From: Tetradesmus obliquus
Lineage: Eukaryota; Chlorophyta; Chlorophyceae; Sphaeropleales; Scenedesmaceae
Assembly (NCBI GenBank): GCA_030272155.1
Contig: CP126205.1
Span: forward strand, 4,266,501-4,330,500
Length of the DNA stretch: 64,000 bases
Direction of reading: 5' to 3'
Both the position numbers and the translations under genes were made by a program. Below the pieces are notes generated by a model. That model worked only from the letters and a program-made list of their open reading frames with translations, was not told the origin of the DNA and did not search any database. Positions within the stretch are counted from its first letter, which is position 1, and each line of letters begins with the position of its first letter. This document shows, one piece after another, positions 24,201 to 34,847 of this stretch.

Positions 24201-24672
24201 AGCCCCGCAGCTGCTCGCTCGCTCGCTGCTTGTCCGCCTAACGCCTGGAAGGCAAAGCTCGGAGCCAGCACTGCATGCAGCTACTCACCATACCACTTGT
24301 CCAGACCCTGTGCGCCACCGGAGCCACCCAGCCATCCACGAGTGGCCTTGGTGCCGGTCACCTTTGACACTGCCTTCTTCGCGGCCTTGACGGGGGCCTT
24401 GGCAGCAGGGGCCTTAGCAGCCTTCTTGAACAGAGCCTGCCCGCACAACAACAAACTTCATGTCAAGCTGCGGCCGTTTCACAATCATCGCTAGCGCTGC
24501 ACTTCGATTGCACTGCACACTGTGCCTGCTAGTTCCCTCAGCCCGAGTGTCCGGCAGAGCAGCGGGCTGCAAAAGCCATTGGAGCTCTCCCCAAGACGTT
24601 CAGCAGCTGCTTAAGCTTCACTACGCCTTTGATGAGCTGCCAATTCTGATGGGCACCCACCTGGACCTTCAT
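21299..24672 (-). CDS. LHCB5: chlorophyll a/b-binding minor antenna protein CP26 of photosystem II, 8 exons
   Basis: CP26 is a monomeric antenna protein in the thylakoid membrane that passes energy from the LHCII trimers to photosystem II. Exons: 24672-24661, 24436-24289, 23895-23811, 23349-23220, 22700-22469, 22123-21990, 21722-21647, 21351-21299. Phases agree and give 289 residues. The first exon is only four codons (MKVQ). Residues 5-30 are Lys/Ala-rich, as in algal CP26 leaders. Then come [20 protein letters not shown] and [11 protein letters not shown]. Membrane helix B carries ELIHGRWAM (Glu, His and Arg pigment and ion-pair ligands). [11 protein letters not shown] and a middle helix follow. 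The helix A motif is [12 protein letters not shown]. The C terminus [23 protein letters not shown] ends ERTPTL, as in land-plant Lhcb5 (APTL). The WYGPDR N terminus and this tail separate it from Lhcb4 and major LHCII. The gene looks intact. Confidence 0.95.
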
Positions 24673-25599
24673 CCTGCCTGTGTTGTGTAAGGAGGCAACG
24701 GGTGAAATTCAAGCGGTAGGCAGCGACCTGTGTTGATGGAGACGGTGCTACGCTCGATTCAGCGTCTCTCCAGCCACTTTCAATGCGTCGATCTCGCGAG
24801 ATCAGCAGTGTTATCTAACAGTGAACCGCAAAGACCTGGCCCACCGCAGGTGCTCCCGTGCTCAATTGGTGTTGAAGCTTTAAGTAGTTTTGAAAGTGGT
24901 AGATTTGAAAGGCATGGGGCATGGCATCATGATCGCGTGCAAGGGCTTCTGCAAGGTCGTCGAGGACTGGGCTCTTGTTTCACCCATGCATGATTGGCTG
25001 CGATCCAATCACAGCTGAAAGAAAGATCCGATGTGCAAATGGTTGTGTCAGGTAGAATGTCAACGACACAGCGATACAGGCCAATGTCAATTAATGACAC
25101 CATCGCCTGATGCAGCAGTAAAAAAAAGCTGATCATGTTTTTCCCATCACAGCGCGGTTGTCACGAGTGATGCTGGTTGCAAGGATTCTCGATAATCTTT
25201 GAGGATTTCAACAGTAGCTGGTGGGTCTGACGGTGACTTGAGAGGAGCTATTCCAGGTGAATTTCTCGTGTCCCCTTGGCGCACAGCTGTGTGAGGCTGC
25301 AGCCTCACTGGCAGGTTTCACGGCCTGACGGTACCAAGCAAGGCTTCAACAAGATGCAGGGTTTCTGTTTAAAACAGCAATCAAGGTCTGCACAGTGTGC
25401 CTCAAATCGCAAGCTGCATGAGTTGCAAAACTAGTATTGTCACAGACTAGGGGAACACGGGACTCCTCTGCTTATTTTTTGGTCCGGGTGCTGGGCACCT
25501 CCTGTATAGGGATGTTGTTCACAGAGAGTTTGCATATAGCATGAAAGCATGGAAGTATTCTCAGCGCGTTTCAGTGTTGTGTTGAAGGCAACATGTTGG

Positions 25600-25705
25600 C
25601 TTGCTGTTGGAGGCAACGCCTTTGTGTCCCGTGCAGTCAGGTTCTCCTGACTGCTGCGTGTGACTAGCCTGGCAGTAGGATTACGTCCCCCCTGGTAACG
25701 AAGAC
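25600..25705. repeat. direct repeat pair B, copy 1
   Basis: It shares TTGTGTCCC-TGCARTCAGGTT, GCGTGTGACTAGCC, and a segment with CGTCCCCC and TGGTAACRAA in the same order with the copy at 26155-26260. The two are about 555 bases apart and diverged. The function is unknown. Confidence 0.65.
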
Positions 25706-26154
25706 ACGGGACACAACTCTGCCGGCGCTGCGGTGTACAGCCCTGCTGTACCTCACCTGTTGGATGATTGGACGCCCTCAATCGAGTGCTGAATTGAAAA
25801 AATGATATTGGCAATGCCACGCAGCCCACTTCACTGCAGAGCATCATGCTGCGACTGTTGCGCAGCCTTCGTTATTGGTGCCAGTTGCCTAATGTAGAGG
25901 CTAGCAGGCATGCAAATCCCAGGAAAAAAACAGCGTCAAGCTGGCACATTGAGTAGTTAACAGCAGCGTCAACCCTGATTTTATATGCCTTTGTTTATGC
26001 AGTAGTGGCATGCCCGTGGCGTGGATATTCATCCACATAAATGAACATGATGATAATAGTCTGCTTGTTGGACATTGATGAGTCCTTGTGACAAGTGGCC
26101 AATTCCTTGTGAGGCTGGATTCGGTTGTTGCCCAATGAGCCTGTCAGTTAGACG

Positions 26155-26260
26155 TGTCTTGCTGGTGGACGCATTGCCTTGTGTCCCCTGCAATCAGGTT
26201 TGCCTGACGGCAGCGTGTGACTAGCCAGTAGTATTTCGTCCCCCTTGGTAACAAAAAAAA
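26155..26260. repeat. direct repeat pair B, copy 2
   Basis: This is the partner of 25600-25705. Here GTCCCCCTTGGTAACAAA is followed by an A-run. Confidence 0.65.
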
Positions 26261-27308
26261 CATGAGCCTGTCACTGGCTTGACAACGGGTTGCGTTGACG
26301 TCGCGCAACACATGAGTTGCGAACTGCGAGGCAAGTGCATGCTGCTGTGAATGGCGGAAAATAAAAGGCCAAGACCAAGCTTATGCCAGCGGCGCTTGCG
26401 GATCATCGCTGGCACGGGCTCAACACAGCTGTGTATGCGATGTGTTTTCGTTGCAGCCTGATGAGTCATGCCTCTGTCAGGGCCCCCAGGCCAGGCTGGC
26501 ATGCTGTTTGTTGCCTGTTGGCAGAAGCACTTGCCACCTGTGGTGAACTGCTGTGGTACCACGCCCACTTTACTACTGACATGTCTCTGCATAATATACT
26601 GCTCTGAGGAGTGATGTCTGCATGTCAGCTCTGCAGCCGATCCTCAGCGCAGTGCCAGCTCAGCTCCCTGTCAGGGCAGCCTGAGACAAGCCCGTGAGTG
26701 AGGGCTGGTGAAACAAAGGGTCATACAGAAGCCCTGAGATGACACGACGCTAGTTGGTTACGGTTCAATCGGTTGGGTGGCGTCTTGTGTACAGATACTG
26801 TGGTGTACTGCCTGTTGCCACTGCGTTGGTTTGGTCCAAGGCTGTGCATCAGCACTGTCTGGAGCTGCCAGGCGCCAGAGCGCTACAAGCATGCTTCGAC
26901 GACGACCGCTTCTTCTTAAAACCTTTCAGCCCCGCTGAGCTGCGCAATGGCGCAAATTGTGTCAGTGTCAGGAGCAGCAACCGCTCATATTCCAAGATTC
27001 TGCCACTTGGGCGTGCTGATATAGCAGCGTCACCAGCGCCAATTGGTCAGTTTTGCTTCAACGAAGAAACAAATGCGTGCCCCCGACTTCCAGCACTCAA
27101 TTCCAGCCATTCCCCGGCTGCTGCATCGCACCCTGCTTCACTTCATGTTCGTCTGCGTTTGCTCAGATACCGAGTTTGGAAAGCCAGCTGGTTGAGCTTA
27201 CCAGCAGCCTGAAGCTTGGCCGCTGCTGGTCGATCAAATACAACGGGAAGCGAGCAACAACGCCACTGGGCAGGCAGCACGTGCAGGGTAGACGTGCAGG
27301 GTTTTCAA

Positions 27309-28738
27309 ATGAAGGTCCTAAATCCCGAAGCACCTGCGTATGTACCTGGCTGTGCTGCTGCTGGCAAAGCCGGCAGCGTCATCAGCGACATCAGCGCAGC
27401 ATCAGCAGCACTGGCTGTGAAGCCAGCTATCGCAAAGCTACTCATATCGACAACAAGCGATGGAGCAGTGGATGCTGCTCTGTCCACGCCGAACGGCCTG
27501 GCAGAACTGGCCACTTGCCTCTCAGACAACCTGACCTTCGAGGACATGTTTGACCACGGAAGCCGCCGAGGCTCGGTGAGCATGGCCAGCAGCTTGTCTA
27601 AGAGAGCTCTGTATTGTGAGCCAGGGTGCAGCAGCATGCAGTCAGGGTTTTGCCTGCCAGCCACCTGCTGCTGCTGCTGCTGCCACACTGGCGGCAGCGG
27701 CAGCAGTGCCCAGCTTGCTGCCGTGCCAGCATGCACATCCTGCCCATGCCATGCACATATCTCTTAGCATGCACCAGCGTGCGCTTCTAAGTTGCACGTG
27801 CAACCTCAGCCAGTACAGCGCACTTCCCTTGCCCTGTCAGTTTCCTTGCATTTGTTCCCCCGCCGCACACAGCACTCGCCCCTGCATGCATGAATGCACA
27901 TATCATTGCCACACGCAGCTAGAACACACACTGCTCCTCCCACCACCATCTCTGCATTGCCTGACGCCACGCACGTGCCTGCTCACACCCATTGTCAAAC
28001 CATCAACAGCTCGCCAGCCCTCTTGACGAGCAGCAGCAGGACGGGCACGACAGCAGCGATGACGCAGATGACGAGTTCCACGATGCCAACCCAGCACCCC
28101 CCGAAGACAGCAGCGACAACGCCAGCAGCTGCTCAGCAGACAACGCAAGCTCCCGCAGCTGCCCAATGCCCATCGGCCATGCCCGCAAAGGCAGCGGCGG
28201 CAGCGACAGGGAGGCCGCAGCAGCAGCCGCAGCCGCCGAGCAGCAAAAGGAGGATGCGGCAGCAGTGGCCAAGGCGCAGCGGGACCTGCTGGCGGACGCG
28301 GCGTACGTGCAGATGCAGAGCGCTGCCGTGACTGATGCCAGCCAGCCCAAGCTGGGCCCGCAGGACTTTGAGATCCTGCGCGTGGTGGGCCAGGGCGCGT
28401 TCGGCAAGGTGCGAGTGCAGACCGTGGTAAGGTTTTAGGCGCTGTGCCTACGCTGTTGAGGGCTGCCGTGCAGCAGCTGCTGCTGTGTTAGGGCGGTGGC
28501 AGTGCTGTGCTGCCGCCGCCAGCGCCAGTGGGTTGGCATTGGAGGCAGGAGAGATGCGCATGGCAGCGGCTGCTGGAAGCAGTCGAGCAGCGGCAGCAGC
28601 ACTGTGCCACTCAAGCAGCAGCCTTATCATGGTACTACTCTGGTTCACGTCTCCCCCCCCCCCCCCCCCTTCAGCACACCTTCCTTGCCTGCCAGCGCTG
28701 GCTCATTGACACTACTGCTGCTGTTGGTGGCTGCTCCC

Positions 28739-28788
<50 letters not shown>

Positions 28789-31619
28789 AGGTGTTCCAGG
28801 TGCGTGCGCGCGCCAGCGGCAAGGTGTTCGCCATGAAGGTGATGCGCAAGGAGCGCATCCTGCAAAAGGACCACGGCGACTACGTGCGGGCGGAGCGGGA
28901 TTTGTTGACGGCCGTGGTGCACCCGTACATTGTGACGCTGCGCTACAGCTTCCAGTCTGCCAGCAAGCTGTACCTGGTGCTGGACTTCATCAACGGCGGG
29001 CACCTATTCTTCAACCTGTACAGACAGGTGTGCGAGCGGAGGCGTCAGGGGAACGGGGACAGCAGCATGGTGCCAGCTCGTAGCTGCCCTGCGAGCCCGT
29101 CTTTGTTCAGTCACAATAATGGCTGTTTTACGCCCAGTGCCTTGGCTGCGCAGTTTGACTGCTCCTTCGCCACTGTGCCACGCCCCAGAGCGCCAAAATA
29201 AACCAACTCCCTTCTCAACATAATTTCTATGCTGCCGCACCTTGCAGGGCGTGTTTGACGAGGACGTGGCGCGGCTGTACACCGCCGAGATTGTCGCGGC
29301 GCTGGCCTACCTGCACGGCCGCGGCATCGTGCACCGCGACCTGAAGCCGGAGAACGTGCTGCTGGACAGCGACGGCCACGTGCGGCTGACAGACTTTGGG
29401 CTGGCTAAGGGAGACATGGCTGAGGGCAGCAGGTGCGGCAAGTCCTTGTTTACGTTGCAAATCAGGTGCTGTGCTGCTATCCTGCACTCGCAGTGTCAAG
29501 CCAGGGTTGATCTTACATCGTGGCTGCTTGTGCTCCCTGCCACCGCCTCCTGCAGGACCAACAGCTTCACTGGCACCATGCAGTACACGGCCCCTGAGAT
29601 CACAGTGCTCCATGCGTACGTGTTCACGCTTCTGTGCACACTCGTTCACTCATCTGTGGTCTCTGTTGTTACACCCGCAGGACTAACAGCTTCACTGGCA
29701 CCATGCAGTACACGGCCCCTGAGATCACAGTGCCCCATGCGTACGTGTTCACGCTTCTGTGCACACTCGTTCACTCATCTGTGGTCTCTGTTGTTACACC
29801 CGCAGGACCAACAGCTTCATCGGCACCATGGAGTACATGGCCCCGGAGACCAAATCACTGTTCTGACCGCCATGTGTCACGTTGCTACATTTGTTATATT
29901 GTGCCTGCAGGACCAACAGCTTCATCGGCACCATGGAGTACATGGCCCCCGAGATCATCGACGGCAGCGGCCACGGCCGCGCAGTGGACTGGTGGTCCAC
30001 GGGCATCCTGCTGTACGAGATGCTGGCGGGGCAGCCGCCCTTCAGGGCCAAGAGCAGGAGTGCGCTGCAGCAGCAGATCACGGGCGCCAAGCCCAAGTTC
30101 CCCAAGTTCCTGTGAGTGCCATGCTGCATTCATGTCATTTCTTGTCGCTATTCTTACTCTTGTCACTGCAATAGCCCAAGTGGCTGGCCGGCAGGAGGTT
30201 CTGAGTGCATGGTGGTGCAGCAGCAGATCACCGGCGCCAAGCCCAAGTTCCCGAAGTTTCTGTGCGTACCTCGAGTACCTTGTTCTACAACAATTTCTGG
30301 TTTCTAGTCATTCAAGGCTGGCATCAATGCTCCAGGCAGTTTGCCCTGCGTCAGAACTGCGCTGATGGAAGCCGCATGCACAAGCCCGCTTCTGATGGTC
30401 TGCTCTTTGCTTCCGCTGCTCCCGTGTGTGTGCAGCTCCAGCAATGCGCTCAGCCTGCTGAAGGGCCTGCTCACGCGTGACCCCAGCCATGCACAGGCCT
30501 GCTGCTGACCCCCTGCTGCGTTTTGCTTCTGCTCTCTTGTATGTGCTTGCAGCTCCAGCAACGCGCTCAGCCTGCTGAAGGGCCTGCTCACGCGCGACCC
30601 CGCACAGCGCCTCGGCGGCGGCCCTGATGGCGCTGCCGCCATCAAGCGGCACCCCTTCTTCCGGGGGCTGTCATGGTCAGCGCTGGAGGCGCGGCAGCTG
30701 GAGTCAAAGTTCAAGCCCGGGGTCAAGTGCAGCCTGGTGAGTGCCTGTGCCGATCATCTTGCTTTGGTTGTGTGCCGGATGCTGCGTGCTGTGATGTTTG
30801 AGGGTTGGAATGGTGAGCTGCGGCAGTTTCGTTGTTTTATGGCTGTTGTGTGCTGGGGTGTGTGCAGTGTTGCGGCGGCGGTGCTCGGGTTAGCTGGAGT
30901 CAGAGTTCGAGCCCGGCGTGAAGAGCAGCCTGGTGAGCTGCGGCTGTGTGCCTTTGTTGTTGCCGTGTGCTGTGCCATCAAGCGGCACCCCTTCTTCAGG
31001 GGGCTGTCGTGGTCAGCGCTGGAAGCATGCCAGCTGGGAAACAAGTTCAAGCCCGGGGTCAAGTGCAGCCTGGTGAGTGCCTGTGCCAATCGTCTTGCTT
31101 TGGTTTTGTGCCGGATGCTGCGTCCTGGGGTGTATGTGGGGGTTGGGGGCTGCCGTGACTCTGGCTGGCTGGTTTCCCAAGTCTAAGCCTGGCGTCAAGT
31201 GCAGCCTGGTGAGTGTCTTTGGGCTGCGCACGTGGCTCTGCTGGATTCGGTTGCTCTGCTGCAATCGCTTTGCTCATTGCTGTCCCTGGTCTGCGCAGGG
31301 TGTTGTATGCTTGCTGAGGGTATAGTTTTGAGATGGCCGTGGGTGTGTAGCCTTGTGGCAGCAGCGCTGACCTCCCCGCGCCCGAACTGATATCCTCAAC
31401 CCTGAACCCCCTGTGCTGCGTGCCGTGCAGAGCGTGGAGAACTTTGACAAGATCTGGACGGAGCAGCGCCCCGTGGACAGCCCCTGCGGCACGCCCACTG
31501 ACCCGGCCTATGCTGGGGCCTTTGAAGGCTTCACCTACGTTGCCCCCAGCTTCATGGCCAGCAGCATTGAGGCATGGGGCGCTGCAAAGGCGGCACAGCA
31601 GCAGCAGCAGCAGCAGTGA
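27309..31619 (+). CDS. S6K: plant-type p70 S6 kinase (AGC family) with N-terminal PAM2-like peptide, 7 exons
   Basis: S6K phosphorylates ribosomal protein S6 and other translation factors downstream of TOR and PDK1. Exons: 27309-27575, 28034-28408 (start approximate), 28791-29027, 29248-29432, 29911-30111, 30553-30736, 31431-31619. They keep phase and give about 545 residues. The N terminus has [10 protein letters not shown], a match to the PAM2 peptide, and FEDMFDHGS, aligned with the FSDVFGPLP element of Arabidopsis S6K. The kinase domain shows [47 protein letters not shown], the activation loop [14 protein letters not shown] and [13 protein letters not shown]. The AGC tail keeps [10 protein letters not shown] and the hydrophobic motif FEGFTYV. 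All catalytic residues are present. The protein ends in a short Gln run. Introns 4, 5 and 6 contain splice-junction echoes. The family call is firm; the PAM2 role is inference. Confidence 0.93.
28653..28669 (+). repeat. C17 homopolymer in S6K intron 2
   Basis: An uninterrupted run of 17 C lies about 120 bases upstream of the exon 3 acceptor. Its length is likely unreliable in the assembly. Confidence 0.9.
29556..29870 (+). repeat. three acceptor-side echoes of S6K exon 5 (activation loop)
   Basis: Copies start at 29556, 29681 and 29806, each right after a CAG acceptor; the true exon starts at 29911. The first two are near-identical 125-base units. They encode [17 protein letters not shown], then reach a GTACGT donor-like site after exactly 60 bases without a stop. 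The third is closer to the true exon in sequence ([14 protein letters not shown]) but soon diverges. See the separate finding on possible cassette use. Confidence 0.88.
30213..30264 (+). repeat. donor-side echo of S6K exon 5
   Basis: About 50 bases encoding [15 protein letters not shown] plus the donor region repeat the end of exon 5 (30067-30111), one intron fragment downstream. Two silent third-base differences and a GTGCGT donor in place of GTGAGT are seen. Confidence 0.85.
30426..30487 (+). repeat. acceptor-side echo of S6K exon 6
   Basis: A GTGCAG acceptor and the first 49 bases of exon 6 ([16 protein letters not shown]) appear 117 bases before the true exon at 30553. After ACCCC the copy runs into unrelated sequence. 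Confidence 0.85.
30893..31213 (+). repeat. three donor-side echoes of S6K exon 6
   Basis: The exon 6 end (FKPGVKCSL and donor GTGAG) recurs at about 30893-30945, 30975-31128 and 31178-31213. The middle copy is longest: it starts at [17 protein letters not shown] and continues about 50 bases into the intron (TGCCTGTGCC and CTTGCTTTGGTT). Confidence 0.85.
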
Positions 31620-34600
31620 GCCGCTGCTGGAGCTTACTCAGCCCTTATGACGGCAGTCCTTTGTTCCATGTTTTGGGGGGCCAGATGCGGGTGTTAGTGG
31701 GGGAAAAATTTGCTGGCTGGGCCGGGCACATGCACTATCGGCAGTGCAGGCCAAGCTGCAATGTAGTGTGTGGCCGCAGCCGCAGCCGCAGCCAGGCAGC
31801 TGCGCCAACGTGCTGCAGCATGCGGGCGGCGTGCCCTGACGGCAGCTGCAGTGCCGGTTGAATGCCGGCCTGGCAGCATGAGTGCATGTGTGCAGCTTGA
31901 GACAATGTGTGATGTGGTGGTTAAGGAGCGGGTGGTGTTGGTAGCGCAGAGCATCAGAGTATCAAACAGCTCCTGCACATGGCAGGCTGTGTGGTGTCGG
32001 CTGTAGGGTTGGGCGTTGCTGATGGTGTGTGCTGCAACAGCTGCAGCTGCTGTGCTCCAGCGCTACAGCGTGTGCTCTGTGTGAGCTGCAGAGGGCACAG
32101 CAGGTTGACACAGGGGTTGCATGTGTGCCGTGTACTAACAAGAGTGGTTGTGTGATTGAAGAGCTGCGGGTGTTTGTGTGCTGCGGCTGTGCGGCGCCTT
32201 GACGCGCCCGCAGCTTTGTTAGTAGTAGGGAGTTCATATTATGGGAGAGGCGAGTCTTGTCCCTCTCAAATGTGTAGAGTGTTGGTGGCGTGCGTAGTGT
32301 TGTCTATATGGGCTGCTACTGCAGTGTAGGCTTGTCATACACATGATACTGTGGTGTTTCTAGCGTGGTGCTGCTGCAATCGCTCATGCATACTAGGATG
32401 AATGGCTGACTGCAGGACATTATGTTTCCTGCAAGCTCTGGCCAGCTGCAGGACATCATGGTTCTTGCAAGCTCTGGCCAGCTGCAGGACATCATGGTTC
32501 CTGCAGGCTCTGGCCAGCTGCAGGATATCATGGTTCCTGCAAGCTCTGGCCAGCTGCAGGACATCATGTTTCCTGCAAGCTCTGGCCAGGTGCAGGACAT
32601 CGTGTTTCCTGCAAGCTCTGGCCAGCTGCAGGACATCACGTTTCCTGCAAGCTCTGGCCAGCCCCAAAACATCACTTTTCCTGCAAGCTCTGGCCAGCTG
32701 CAGGACATCAAGTTTCCTGCAAGCCGGCACGACATGCGTGCTTGTGCAGTGCCCCTGGGTGACATGCATCACAGCTATTACAGCTACGCAGCCTGTGCAC
32801 ATTGCCAGGCTGGCAGCAATGATGCTGGCGTAGCTCTTACTGGCGGCTGGCGTCTTTCGACCATGATTTATGGACTGCAGCAAATAGTCTGCAGCAAAGC
32901 ATGGTCAGCCACAGCTGAATGGGTGGCAGATGGTAGGTACCCATTTGATGCGGGACTCTTCACATGTGCTGCTCTAGTATTGGGTCTGTCACATTTGAAG
33001 TTTATCGCACGCTGGCGGTGGCTTTCATTGCTTGGCAATGAGTGATTCAGCGGGCGCCAGCTGCTGCCAGCTTATACGTTCATTTGCGGTCAAGCATGCG
33101 TGCAGGCTTGCTCTATCACATCGGTGCGGCACATTGATCACACCTAACATCAGCTACTGCACTGGTTAGGCCCTGAACTGGTTTTTAGCGTTATTCATAG
33201 TGGAGAGACTTGTTCACACGCAGCGCTAGGCGTCGTCCTCGTTGGTGCATCCATGTGCACGGCTGCTGGTGCTGTGCTTGTGCTGTTTTGTGCTGTGCTG
33301 CATGCAGTTTGATTCAGAGGCCGCGTGGCTCCATTACATGCCACTGCACCGGCCGGGGTTCAAGTTACACACACCACACACTGATGCAGGGGCATGAGCG
33401 CAAACCTGCCTTGCTCTAGCTCTTGACTCGCCGCAGCGTTGTGTTGAAACGGCGTGGCACTGTGAGGCTCTGCATGCTGCCGATGCAGGCCATGCACATG
33501 CTGGCGCGTTGCTGCAAATGCAGCGTGTGGTGGGGAGGCAGGTGCGCACTTGCATTGTGTTTGCTGGGAAGCAGCAGCAGCAGAGCCAGGCTGTGTTGGT
33601 TGCAGGGCGTTGTGTGGGCGGCTTGCTCTTGTTGCTGGGTCCATAGCACCCAGGCAGCGGTGCGGCAGGCAGCAGCTGCGCTAGCCAGGGCATCTGCATG
33701 CTGTGTTGCAAGGCTGTTGCCGTGCCTGGTTGAGTATGCCCCGTGGCAGCAGGCATGCTGTGCTGTGTGGCTGGCTGCAGCTTGCTCAGCAGACAACAGG
33801 CTGTTGGACTGTGGTCTGTCAAACGTGGTGACGGCTGGCTGCAGCAGGCGTGAGATCATGCACAGCCGGTGCTGCTTGCAGTGGATGTCTTCCTGAAACA
33901 GCAGCATGCATGGCTGGTGTGTTGCTCCTGGCGTGTGGACATCTGCCACATGCAGGGTGCCGCAACATATCTAGTGTTTCACAGCAGCGTGTTTGTTCTG
34001 CAGCTCTTGGCTGTCATGTGCACACCGACTGCGCAAAGGCTGGTTCAGTCAGTCTGCAGTCTCTATACAGAGTAGTTCATTTAGCCAGGTGTTGGCGTAC
34101 TAGAAGAATGGTCATAGATCTAGGCCTAGTAGACTGCTGGTGGTTTTGCAGACATGCCTGTAATTAAACAGAAGTCGACTCTCGTACCGCACGCGGTTGT
34201 GTGCGAGCGGGCTTGCTGTTCAGCTGGGGACCTCTGCTGCTGTTCTGCCGTAGCGTAGTAGAATGAAACCAGGTGATGCACCTTACTATGTTGGGACGTT
34301 ATTGCAGCGTGGCTACTGTCTGGTTGGACCTGTGCCTGCCGCAGGCTTTGACTTTCTCTCTGCACAATCAATGTGCCCCCGCACAGCATGCAGTGCTTGC
34401 AGGCAAAGAGGTCCCTGGTGTTCTTGCAGCTGAGCTGCACTACAGCAGTCGTGCACAGACTCTGTGGAGGTGACCTCCAGCACAAGCCTGCAGCTCATGA
34501 GCAATGTGCTGGCAAGCCAGCCGCGTGCAGCCCACGTTATGTCCCTTGAAAACTGAGACCCTGAGGTTCTTTGTAACAACCCTACCTGTGGCAGCCTGCC

Positions 34601-34847
34601 ACGGTACAGCGGCTTTGATTGGTCATCTTATGAGCGGGCCTGTACCCTGTTTCACCGATTGATAGTAGTGTGGCTGCAGCTGGAAAGTCCCATAAGGCAC
34701 AACAAGCCTCGGTGTTCTCGGCGCCTTCGTTGTAAATGTGTCCCGACGCTTCTCACGACCAGCCCTCGCAGCCTAAAAACTAAATTCATTTTTAGTGCAT
34801 ATCGAAGAAGAACACTTTACACGGAACGGAATTAAGCAGCTCTGAAG
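31620..34847. other. intergenic, minisatellite only
   Basis: This 3.2-kb stretch lies between S6K and the first MYND gene. Apart from the 36-bp minisatellite at 32410-32724 I see no gene, RNA gene or transposon ends. Open frames inside it reflect the repeat or chance. Confidence 0.5.
32410..32724. repeat. 36-bp minisatellite, about 8.7 units
   Basis: Units read CTGCAGGACATCATG, then TTTCCTGCAAGCTCTGGCCAG with small changes, at a strict 36-base period. Because 36 is a multiple of three, both strands stay open (one frame gives LQDIMVPASSGQ per unit). There is no start, splice or domain context, so I treat it as non-coding. Confidence 0.9.

Larger units (their letters stand above)
24673..27308. 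other. intergenic between divergent CP26 and S6K genes
   Basis: Promoters of both genes should lie here. A pair of related segments at about 25600-25705 and 26155-26260 is listed separately. An open frame at 26754-27212 lacks motifs and may be 5' leader of the S6K gene. Confidence 0.45.

Noticed and set aside
26754-27212. 152-codon open frame upstream of S6K
   Set aside because: It shows no recognisable motif and overlaps the expected leader of the kinase gene. It may be chance.
32335-32883. Long open frames on both strands over the minisatellite
   Set aside because: They come from the 36-base period; there is no start, splice or domain context.
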